In this document: in pieces, positions 29,871-39,702 of the stretch
Position numbering within the stretch: position 1 is the stretch's first letter
How the letters are laid out: each line of letters starts with the position of its first letter
DNA from: Coriobacteriia bacterium
GTDB taxonomy: Bacteria > Actinomycetota > Coriobacteriia > Anaerosomatales > PALSA-660
Reading direction: 5' to 3'
NCBI GenBank assembly: GCA_025361505.1
Contig: JANYKZ010000051.1
Location: forward strand, 1 to 48,429
Length of the DNA: 48,429 nt
Notes under the pieces: model-generated
What the model was told of the DNA's origin: nothing
The model's input: the letters and a program-made list of their open reading frames with translations, nothing else
Databases searched by the model: none
Program-made: the position numbers and the translations under genes

Positions 29871-31516
29871 CACCTACCAGTGGGCTTGGACATCACAAAC
29901 GACTGCTTGCCGGTCTTGGGTTCAATCACGTGAACCCCGCATCCGAGTCAAGGATCGAAGCTGTGCACGATGCGCAGCGCTTCGAGCGGCTTGGTCGGAT
30001 CGGCGATCGGCGTGCCTACGAGCGCCTCTTCCATCGGGCCGCGGACATTGTTCTTGTCGCGAGGCGAGCAGTCCCACGTGGACGGCGTGACGACCTGGTA
30101 GCTGGAGATCTTGCCACCCTTGACGCCGACCCAGTGGCCGAGCGCGCCGCGGGGAGCCTCCCAGAGGCCCGCGCCTTCGCCCTCGCCACTCTTGTCCACG
30201 AAGTACGTGGAGTCCCCACCCTTGACCGCGTCGATGAGCTCGGTGATCCAAGCGCCCATCTTCTTGGCGACGAAGGCGGCCTCGAGGTTACGGGCGCCGA
30301 CGCGGCCGAGGAGCGACTGGAGTGCGGTGACAGGGAGCGGGCCCGCGGCGCCGGCAGCCTTGCCCAGCGCGGCGAGCGTGAAGTCGACGAGACCCTTGAC
30401 GTCCGGATCGCCGGCGACGTACGCGACCAGCATGCGGGACAGGGGGCCGACCTCGACGGGCTTGTCGTCGTAACGCGGTGCCTTGACCCAGGAGTACTTG
30501 GCATCGGTGCTGTAGGCATCGAACTTGGCTTTCGTCTCACCCACGGAGGGGTTGAGGCCGTCGCCAGACTCGTACCACGAGTGGTCGATGTACTCCTTGA
30601 TCTTGGCGGGATCCGGCTGCGTGAGGGTGAGTCCACCCATGAGCATGCCGCGAGGCATGGCGCGCTTGGTCGGGTCCATGCTCTTGTCGTCGTAGACGCC
30701 CCACGCGAGGTAGTTTCCGACGCCCTTGCCGTAGCCGGCGAGGGGGAGATACTGGGCGGCGATCGCGATCGTGTCCGGGATCATCGCTCCGTTGATCCAG
30801 TTGCTGACCTTCTGCCACCTGAAGTAGATGTCGTCCAGCTTCTGCTCGGTCGGGATCCAGACCGTTCCGCCGGGCAGCGAGGTCATGAAGTGCGGGAACT
30901 TCCCGCCCATGACCGCGATGATCGCGGCGGCCTCGGACTGCATCTCCAGGGCCTCGAGGTAGTGGGCGACGGCGATGAGGTTCAGCTCGGGCGACAGCTT
31001 CATCGCGGGGTGACCCCAGTAGCCGTTGGTGAAGATGGAGAGCTGGCCGCCTTCGACGAAGCCCTTGAGGCGCTTCTGGATGGCGCCGAAGTCCGCCGTC
31101 GACGTGCCTGCGGCCTCAGCGAGGGCGTAGGTGTCGGCGATGTTCGCGGACAGAGCGGAGACGACGTCGACGTAGTCGAGGGCCGTCAGCGTGTAGAACC
31201 ACAGGATGTGGCTGTGCAGAGCCTCTGCGCCCTCGATGATGTTGCGGATGATGCGCGCGTTGTTCGGGATCTTGATCCCCATCGCGGCCTCAGAGCCCAT
31301 CGTCGAAGCATGGCCGTGAGAGATCGGGCACACGCCGCAGATGCGCTGCGCAACGTAGAAGGCGTCCGCGGGAGCGCGGCCGAGCAGGACCGTCTCCATG
31401 CCGCGGTACAGACCGCCGGAGACCCAAGCGTCCTTGATCACGCCGTTGTCGACTTCGACTTCGACGCGAAGATGTCCCTCGATCCTGGTGACGGGATCGA
31501 TCGTTACTCGTGCCAT
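29870..31516 (-). CDS. [NiFeSe] hydrogenase large subunit with in-frame UGA (selenocysteine) at 29950-29948
   Basis: L1 motif RICGVCPISHGHAS; L2 motif HSFDP-U-LGCGVH by reading through TGA; extended frame ends TGA 29872-29870 overlapping the cytochrome ATG. Track ORF 29948..31516 is the truncated version. Confidence 0.88.
29918..29950 (-). other. Candidate bacterial SECIS element with UGA codon
   Basis: RNA UGA-CUCGGAUGCG-GGGUUCA-CGUGAU-UGAACCC: perfect 7-bp stem, 6-nt loop with G at loop position 2. Confidence 0.78.
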
Positions 31517-32703
31517 TACTTATCGCCACCCTTCGAGGCCATCTTGGCATCGTGGACCTTCTGGGTCTCGGTCGGAACGCCCTTGACGCGGCCCTTGGCC
31601 GCAGAGCCGAGGCCGTGGGCCACGAGGCCGACAGCTGCGACGCCACCGACGACCGCGCCGATGGTCGACGGCTGGACGCCGCCGATGCCGGGCAGGCGGA
31701 CGTCAGCGTGACGGGTCAGGAACGGCGCGCTCGCGTCGAACCAGTTGCCCGGACCGCCGGTGATCGGGTTGGCGTTCCCGCAACCGATGCAGGGGGAGCC
31801 GGCCTCGACGCACCATGAAGAGCGGTGGTTCCAACGCACGAGCGGGCAGTTCGTCTGCGTCGTGGGGCCCTTGCAGCCCATCTGATACAGGCACCAGCCG
31901 GCGGCTTCGTCAGCGGCCTGGGTCGGGCTGCCGAAGACGACGAACTCGCCGTTCTCGAAGTGGCCGCGACGGGGGCAGTTGTCGTGGATCGTCGAGCCGA
32001 AGATCAGCTTGGGGCGACCCATGTCGTCGAGCTTCTTGAGAATGGAACCGTCGGCCAGCTCACCCATGAGCAGGACGTCGACGAGCATCGCGACGACCCA
32101 TTCCGGGTTGACAGGGCAGGTCGGCAGGTTGATGACGGGCACGTTGATGCCGCTGTCCTTCAGGAACTTCGAGACGCCGGTGGCGTTCGCGATGTTCGGG
32201 GCTCCGGCGACCCATCCGCCGTCGACCGCGCATGAACCCACGGCGATGACGGCTGCGGCCTTCGCGGCCACGGTCTTCAGCTCTTCGATACCGGGCTTGC
32301 CGCCGATGCGGAGAACGTTGCCGTTCTCGCCGAGCATGACGGAACCCTCGACGATGAGGACGTAACCGCCCGCGGCGACGGTCGCCGCGACGTTGTCTTC
32401 GGCCTGCGTGCCAGCGGCGGCCATGACGGTCTCCCAGTAGTTCACGGAGAGAAGGTCGAGGACCACGGTCGGTACGTCAGGATTGTCGACCTGTGCCATG
32501 GACTCGGTGCAACCCGTGCACAGACCATGAGCCATCCACAGAGCCGGCTGGAGCTTGCCTACGGCAGCGGCGATCTGCGGAGCGTACATCTCTGACATCC
32601 CCAGGAGCGCTGCCACGGATCCGCAGTACTTCAGGAAGTCACGACGCGAAACGCCCCGCGCTGCGAGGAGTTCGGTGAACTCTGCTCGCGCTTCTTGCGC
32701 CAT
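31516..32703 (-). CDS. [NiFe(Se)] hydrogenase small subunit, Tat-exported, C-terminal TM anchor
   Basis: Tat motif SRRDFLKYCG; LCTGCTES; NCPLVRWNHRSSWCVEAGSPCIGC; hydrophobic C-terminal helix; AAGGAGG ahead of ATG 32703; TAATG overlap with the large subunit. Confidence 0.93.
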   Translation of the reverse strand: MAQEARAEFTELLAARGVSRRDFLKYCGSVAALLGMSEMYAPQIAAAVGKLQPALWMAHGLCTGCTESMAQVDNPDVPTVVLDLLSVNYWETVMAAAGTQAEDNVAATVAAGGYVLIVEGSVMLGENGNVLRIGGKPGIEELKTVAAKAAAVIAVGSCAVDGGWVAGAPNIANATGVSKFLKDSGINVPVINLPTCPVNPEWVVAMLVDVLLMGELADGSILKKLDDMGRPKLIFGSTIHDNCPRRGHFENGEFVVFGSPTQAADEAAGWCLYQMGCKGPTTQTNCPLVRWNHRSSWCVEAGSPCIGCGNANPITGGPGNWFDASAPFLTRHADVRLPGIGGVQPSTIGAVVGGVAAVGLVAHGLGSAAKGRVKGVPTETQKVHDAKMASKGGDK

Positions 32704-32732
32704 CCCATACACCTCCTTGCGTTGACGACACG

Positions 32733-32760
32733 AACCAAGATTCGGACAGATTCGTTGGTT
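32733..32760. promoter_or_regulatory. Candidate operator upstream of hydrogenase operon
   Basis: AACCAA-GATTCG-GACA-GATTCG-TTGGTT: outer inverted repeat enclosing a direct repeat. Confidence 0.4.
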
Positions 32761-33296
32761 TGGGCGACGCAGGCTCTTCGGAGCACCGCGAGGCCTGAAA
32801 CCGGTTCGAGCCCCTCCTTCCCGTTCTTTGGAAACCGGCCTTCACAGAGTGCGCATCACGACACAGGAACGCCGCCCCGGCCGTTCCCCGGTGGGGACGG
32901 CAGGACGGCGACGTGACGTGGTTCGCACAAAACGATCGGACGAGGCCAGGCACCGGCGGGCAGACCTGCCCGAGCGCCCGGTCAAGCAGTGAGCAGAGCG
33001 GGTGGCATGGCCGACGAAAGGCGAGCGCTCGCGCGCTGCCGGACGCCCACTCGACCGACGTGGTTGAAGATCATGACCTGCCCCCTCACGACACCGTTGT
33101 CGCGACCTGCCCATGCAGATAGAAGTCTGCGGCTTCGAGGCCGTGGGCACAATACCCAGTCGTGCTTGTCCGGTGGTTTTGCCCCATTGTCCGCATGCGC
33201 GAACGCGCACTGGCGAACCATGGTCACGTTTGTCGTATGATGCAGGGCATGCGCCGCAGGGGGAGCGCCGGCAGGGGAGCAGCACGGAGGTGTTGG

Positions 33297-33563
33297 GTGT
33301 CCGTTCAGGGACCGCGGCTGGTGATGGATGTGAGGGCGCTGACGCCCGCGCTTCGACGCCCGCTGATCATGGCCACGGTCGACCAGCTGCTCTCGCTGGG
33401 GGCGACCGAGACGGTGGTCGTCATCACGGACTCCGAGCCAGCCGGCCTCGGCTATCAGATGGAGCTTCGCCGCGAGACGCGCGGCCGGGTCTCCTACTCC
33501 TACGACCAGCGCCTCGATGGCGCGTGGGTCGCACTCATCACGCTGCTCGCCGAGAAGAGCTAG
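33297..33563 (+). CDS. DUF2249-like small protein
   Basis: LVMDVRALTPALRRPLIMATVDQLLSLGATETVVVITDSEP...; SD-like GGAGG upstream of GTG 33297. Confidence 0.65.
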   Translation: MSVQGPRLVMDVRALTPALRRPLIMATVDQLLSLGATETVVVITDSEPAGLGYQMELRRETRGRVSYSYDQRLDGAWVALITLLAEKS

Positions 33564-34252
33564 CGGCCCTCTCGCCTGAGCAGCGCCGAGAGGTCCGCCA
33601 TCGTCCCGCGATGGTCGGCGGGCGCGCCGGCGTCGTCGCCCACGTAGAACGTCCGCATCCCCACGGCCGAAGCCGGCATGTCCATGCCCCGGTCGTCTCC
33701 CACCATCAGGCACTCACCCGGTTCGCAGCGGATCATCGCCGCTGTCTGCTGGAAGTACGCGGCGTACGGCTTACAGGCGAACATCGTCTCGTAGGTGGTC
33801 ACCGCGTCGAAGGCGACATCCGCGAGCCCCGCCCACGCCAGCCGATGCCTGATCGCTGCGAGGGGGAAGATCGGCTGCGTCGCTACCGCGACCCTGAGAC
33901 CGAGCGCCTGGGCCTGCGCGATCGCCTCGCGCGCCCCCGGAACGGGCCCGTACCCATCGCCCAGAGTGGGGAACACGTCGCGGTAGAACTCCTCGAAGAC
34001 TCCCCAGTCAGCGTCCATGTCGATGCCGGTGCGCTCGAGGATGTCGCGGTCGAAGACCTGCTTGTTCGTCGCGCCCGGGTGCGGGCGCTGCATGGCCGAG
34101 GTCGATGCCAGGACCGCCGGCATCAGGTCGACGCCCGGGAAGTGGGGGGCCGCGGCCGCCCCCAAGGCGGAGAAGTAGCGACGCAGGAACGCATCCAGGT
34201 CGAGGTCGAGCAGGGTCCCGTCGAGATCGAAGAGTATGCCGCGCAGTCGCAC
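33560..34252 (-). CDS. HAD family hydrolase
   Basis: ILFDLDGTLLDLDLDAFLRRYF; LMVGDDRGMDMPASAVGM. Confidence 0.9.
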   Translation of the reverse strand: MRLRGILFDLDGTLLDLDLDAFLRRYFSALGAAAAPHFPGVDLMPAVLASTSAMQRPHPGATNKQVFDRDILERTGIDMDADWGVFEEFYRDVFPTLGDGYGPVPGAREAIAQAQALGLRVAVATQPIFPLAAIRHRLAWAGLADVAFDAVTTYETMFACKPYAAYFQQTAAMIRCEPGECLMVGDDRGMDMPASAVGMRTFYVGDDAGAPADHRGTMADLSALLRREGR

Positions 34253-34407
34253 GATGGGACCTCCGGTTCGGATGGGGTGGCGAGAATCGTAGCACCCGGC
34301 ATCGGGATACGGGTGCGCGCCGCGACGTCTCGGGTAGATTAGAGACGTGCGGTTCGGCGCCCTGCACGGGCCGCCGGCGTCGCCCCAACGAGAGAGGACG
34401 GACGGAC

Positions 34408-34635
34408 ATGAAGGACTTCACCACGGAGGAGCTGGCCACGTTCGACGGCCATGACGGGCGTGCCGTCTACGTCGCCTACGAAGGGTCGGTCTACGACCTG
34501 AGCGACTCGCCGATGTGGACCGGCGGAGACCACGAGGGCATGCACGCCGCGGGGCACGACCTCACCGCGGAGCAGGACGACGCGCCGCACGACGTGCACG
34601 TGACGGACTTCCCGCAGGTCGGCCGACTGGTCTAG
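34408..34635 (+). CDS. Cytochrome b5-like heme-binding domain protein
   Basis: FTTEELATFDGHDGRAVYVAYEGSVYDLSDSPMWTGGDHEGMHAAGHDLT. Confidence 0.88.
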   Translation: MKDFTTEELATFDGHDGRAVYVAYEGSVYDLSDSPMWTGGDHEGMHAAGHDLTAEQDDAPHDVHVTDFPQVGRLV

Positions 34636-35957
34636 CCCTCAGGAGAGGCCAGCTCGAAGACGGCGACCGTCTCGACGTGCCACGTCTGGGGGAACAGGTC
34701 GATCGGAGTGGCCGAGGTCAGCCGGTAGCCGGCCGCTATCAGTGCGCGCGCGTCCCGTCCGAGCGTGGCCGCGTCACACGACACGTAGCAGATCCGGTGC
34801 GCGCCCGTCGCGACGAGGCCTTTCAGTACCGCCTCGGTCATGCCGGCGCGCGGAGGGTCGACGACCGCAAGGTCGAAGTGTCCCGCGTCGGCGAGCGCGC
34901 GAGCGGCGTCTCCGGGCATGACGTCGGCCCACACCCCGGCCGACTCCAGGTTCGCCCGGAGGTCCCGCACGGCTGAGCCCGCGCCCTCGATCGCCACGAC
35001 CTCTCCGGCGACCTCGGCCAGGGGCAGCGTGAACGTGCCCGCTCCGGCGTAGAGGTCCAGCACGCGGTCGGACCCGTCGGCGCCGAGACTCTCGAGGACC
35101 ATCGTGACCAGCGTCTCGGCGAGCACGGTGTTGACCTGGAAGAAGCTCGGGGCGGACACCTTGTAGTCGTACTCGCCCATCCGCTCGTGCCAGAAGCCGC
35201 GGCCTGAGAGCACCTCGACCTTGAGGTCGGCCCGCTCCCGGGCGTCGCCCTTCACGAGCACGCGCGTGACGCAGGTCGCCTTGACCGCGTCCGCGAGCGT
35301 CTTGGCCACCGCGTGGCGCGGGAACGCGCCCGGCGGGCCCCAGAGGTCGATCTCCAGGTCCCGAGTGCGCGCCGCCACCCGGATCGCGACGCGGTCGATG
35401 CCGAGATCGGCGCGGCCGCCCAGATAGCGCAGCGCGCCGGCGATCGCGCGCGGCGTCTTCCGGGCGCGGTCCGGCAGGAGGAGGCAGGCGTCGATGGGGA
35501 CGATCTCGTCCGTCCCGGCAGCGGTCATGCCGATGAGGGGCGAGCCGTCGGCGCGCGTGCCGACCCGAAGCTCGAGCCGGTTGCGGTAGCCGTAGGGCGA
35601 GGGACCGCTGACGGTCGGTGCGACCTCGACCCCTTCGATCCTCCCGATCCGGGTCAGGCTGTCCGCGACCTGTGTGCGCTTGGCCTCGGCCTGCGCCGCA
35701 TAGGAGATGTGCTGCCACTGACAGCCACCGCAGCGACCGAAGTACGGACACGGAGGGGTACGCCTGTCGGCGGACGGCGTGACGATGGTCGTGATGGAGC
35801 CCTCGAGATAGCGGCCGTGGTCAGCGGTGATCTCGAGATCGACCACATCGCCCGGACAGCCGGCCTTCACGAAGACGACGCGGCCGTCGTCGGCTCGCCC
35901 GACCGCGGCGCCGCCGTGGGCGAGTCCGTCGAGGTGTAGTCCGTGTAGCGCGGCCAT
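34632..35957 (-). CDS. Class I SAM-dependent 23S rRNA (uracil) methyltransferase, RlmD/TrmA family
   Basis: CPYFGRCGGCQWQHISYAAQ Fe-S cluster motif, TRAM-like N-terminus, VLDLYAGAGTFTLPLA, DPPRAGM, YVSCDAATLGRD. Confidence 0.9.
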   Translation of the reverse strand: MAALHGLHLDGLAHGGAAVGRADDGRVVFVKAGCPGDVVDLEITADHGRYLEGSITTIVTPSADRRTPPCPYFGRCGGCQWQHISYAAQAEAKRTQVADSLTRIGRIEGVEVAPTVSGPSPYGYRNRLELRVGTRADGSPLIGMTAAGTDEIVPIDACLLLPDRARKTPRAIAGALRYLGGRADLGIDRVAIRVAARTRDLEIDLWGPPGAFPRHAVAKTLADAVKATCVTRVLVKGDARERADLKVEVLSGRGFWHERMGEYDYKVSAPSFFQVNTVLAETLVTMVLESLGADGSDRVLDLYAGAGTFTLPLAEVAGEVVAIEGAGSAVRDLRANLESAGVWADVMPGDAARALADAGHFDLAVVDPPRAGMTEAVLKGLVATGAHRICYVSCDAATLGRDARALIAAGYRLTSATPIDLFPQTWHVETVAVFELASPEG

Positions 35958-36124
35958 GTGAGCCTCTCGTCGTATGGACGGCCATTGTACGGCACGGGGA
36001 AAGCGGGGAAGATCCCGGGCTTCACCTGCGGCGCCGACAAGCCGATACTAGACGGGTGGCCCACCGCGGGCGGCCCAGCCGCGCACGGTGGGTGGGGGGA
36101 CGATCCTTTAAGGAAGGACCGATC

Positions 36125-37675
<1,551 letters not shown>

Positions 37676-37699
37676 TCCGCGGCGGCCTGCAGCTTGCTG

Positions 37700-37732
37700 G
37701 AAGGCGCCCGCGGCCGTGCCGCGGGCGCCTTC
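37700..37732 (+). terminator. Intrinsic terminator after pilT
   Basis: Perfect 15-bp hairpin GAAGGCGCCCGCGGC-CGT-GCCGCGGGCGCCTTC. Confidence 0.85.
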
Positions 37733-37812
37733 GCGTCCCGTGGACGCGGCCGAGGGGGATAATGGAAGCGTCGGTCGTGCGCCGGCGTCCGAACGATACG
37801 AGGAGGACACCC

Positions 37813-38277
37813 GTGGACACCGTTCACGTGAGATGGGTCGAGCGCAGGCAGTTCGTCGGCTGGGACGAGAAGGGCCATGGGATCGTCATGGACGGTCCCT
37901 CGAACGGAGCCGGCGAAGGAACGGGCATCCGTCCGATAGAGCTCGTGCTCTACGGGCTCGCGGGGTGCACCGCGATGGACGTCGTGAGCGTGCTCGAGAA
38001 GAAGCGGCTCGATGTCCGGGGCGTGGAGATCAAGGTCACGGGAGAGCCCTACATGGACGGCTTCCCGCACTACTACAAGGAGATCGACCTCGAGTACGTC
38101 GTGATCGGAGTCGACATCCCCGACGCGGCGGTCGCGCGCGCGATCGAGCTCTCCGAGACGAAGTACTGCTCCGTCAAGGGGACGCTGGGCCCGCAAGTGC
38201 GCGTCACCACGAGCTTCCGGGTCGTGGCTCCGGCCGCACCCGGTCCGTCTGCGTCCTTGGGGGAGCAGCACGCATGA
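37813..38277 (+). CDS. OsmC family protein
   Basis: PIELVLYGLAGCTAMDVVSVLEKKRLDVRGVEIKV...CSVKGTL two-Cys OsmC pattern; GTG start. Confidence 0.9.
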   Translation: MDTVHVRWVERRQFVGWDEKGHGIVMDGPSNGAGEGTGIRPIELVLYGLAGCTAMDVVSVLEKKRLDVRGVEIKVTGEPYMDGFPHYYKEIDLEYVVIGVDIPDAAVARAIELSETKYCSVKGTLGPQVRVTTSFRVVAPAAPGPSASLGEQHA

Positions 38278-39026
38278 GCGGAGGGTGTTCGGATGCGACC
38301 TGCGTGGTGATGCCCGTCTACAACGAAGAGGCGACGGTCGCCGGAGTGATCGACGCCGTGCGCATGCGGTTCGACGGCCAGGTCGTCGTGGTGGACGACG
38401 GTTCAACCGACGGCACCGCCTCGCTCGTGGCGGCGCGTCACGACGTGATGCTGGTGAGCCACGGGCAGAATCGAGGCTACGGCGCGTCGCTGCGCAGCGG
38501 GTTCGCCACGGCTCTGTGTCTCGGGGCCGAGACGATCATCACGATGGACTGCGACGGCCAGCACGAGCCCCGGCACATCACCGAGTTCTGCACCGAACTC
38601 ACCCGGTGCGGCGCGGACATCGTCTCCGGCTCCCGCTACCTGCCGGCCAGCGGTTCGGCCGGCGTGGTGCCGCCTGACCGCCGCGTCGTGAACACGCGCA
38701 TCACCGGCCTCATCAACGAAGTGACCGGATGGGGGCTGACGGACGCGTTCTGCGGCTTCAAAGCCTATCGAGCGGCCGCATTGCGGCGCGTGCAGATCGA
38801 CGAGACCGGCTACGCGATGCCGCTGGAGTTCTGGGCGCGGGCATGGAAGGCGGGCCTCACCGTCTGTGAGATGCCCGTGGAGCGGATCTACATGGACCAC
38901 GACCGGTCGTTCGGACACGACCTGGACGATCCGGCACGCCGCACGGCGTACTACCTGCAGGTCTGGGAGCGGGCGCTCGGCGAGGCCGCCCCGGCCGCGA
39001 ACGGAGAGGTGAACAGCGATGGCTGA
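38274..39026 (+). CDS. Family 2 glycosyltransferase (dolichol-phosphate mannosyltransferase-like)
   Basis: VVMPVYNEEATVAGVIDAV, VVDDGSTDGT, TMDCDGQHEP; ATGA overlap with the OsmC gene. Confidence 0.9.
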   Translation: MSGGCSDATCVVMPVYNEEATVAGVIDAVRMRFDGQVVVVDDGSTDGTASLVAARHDVMLVSHGQNRGYGASLRSGFATALCLGAETIITMDCDGQHEPRHITEFCTELTRCGADIVSGSRYLPASGSAGVVPPDRRVVNTRITGLINEVTGWGLTDAFCGFKAYRAAALRRVQIDETGYAMPLEFWARAWKAGLTVCEMPVERIYMDHDRSFGHDLDDPARRTAYYLQVWERALGEAAPAANGEVNSDG

Positions 39027-39702
39027 CGTCATCTGCATCGGGGCGCACCCGGACGATGTCGAGATCGGCATGGGCGCGACGGTCGCGAAGATGGTCGCGC
39101 AGGGGCTGGAGGTCGTGATGGTCGATCTCACCGACGGCGAGCCGACCCCACACGGCACCCACGAGCGTCGGGTGGTTGAAGCGGCTTCGGCGGCCAAGGC
39201 TCTCGGCGTGGAGAGCCGGATACTGCTGCCGCTCGTGAACCGCGAGCTGGCTGACACGGTAACGGCGCGCACGCTCCTCGCGGAGGTGATCCGCGAACAT
39301 CGGCCGCGCGTGCTCTTCGCGCCGTATCCGATCGACGCTCACCCCGACCATGTCGCCGCCTCGGCGATCGTCGAGGCGGCGCGCTTCTACGCCAAGTTCG
39401 TCAAGACCGAGATGTCCGGAGAGCCGCACTTCCCGGCACGGGTGTACCACTACTTCGCCGTGCACCTGCGTCTGGTGGCGAAGCCTTCCTTCATCGTGGA
39501 CGTGACCGACGAGCTTCCGGTCAAGGCCGCGGCCCTGGCCTGCTACGAATCCCAGTTCGGCGCGGAGACGGCCAACCGTGGCGTGCTCGAGTGGGTGACG
39601 GGCCAGGCCGCTGTGTGGGGAGCGTTGATCGGGACACAGGGAGGCGAGCCGTTCTTCTCGCGCGAGGAGATCGGCATCCGCGACATCAGGGACCTGGTCT
39701 AG
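39019..39702 (+). CDS. PIG-L/LmbE family deacetylase
   Basis: ICIGAHPDDVEIGMGAT, DLTDGEPTPHGTHERR, HPDHVAAS. Confidence 0.93.
   Translation: MADVICIGAHPDDVEIGMGATVAKMVAQGLEVVMVDLTDGEPTPHGTHERRVVEAASAAKALGVESRILLPLVNRELADTVTARTLLAEVIREHRPRVLFAPYPIDAHPDHVAASAIVEAARFYAKFVKTEMSGEPHFPARVYHYFAVHLRLVAKPSFIVDVTDELPVKAAALACYESQFGAETANRGVLEWVTGQAAVWGALIGTQGGEPFFSREEIGIRDIRDLV

Noticed and set aside
29948-29950. Large subunit as a pseudogene or a nonsense mutation
   Set aside because: Readthrough restores a perfect metal-ligand motif, a normal-length C-terminal extension and a stop overlapping the next start. A SECIS-like hairpin and the small-subunit Cys also agree.
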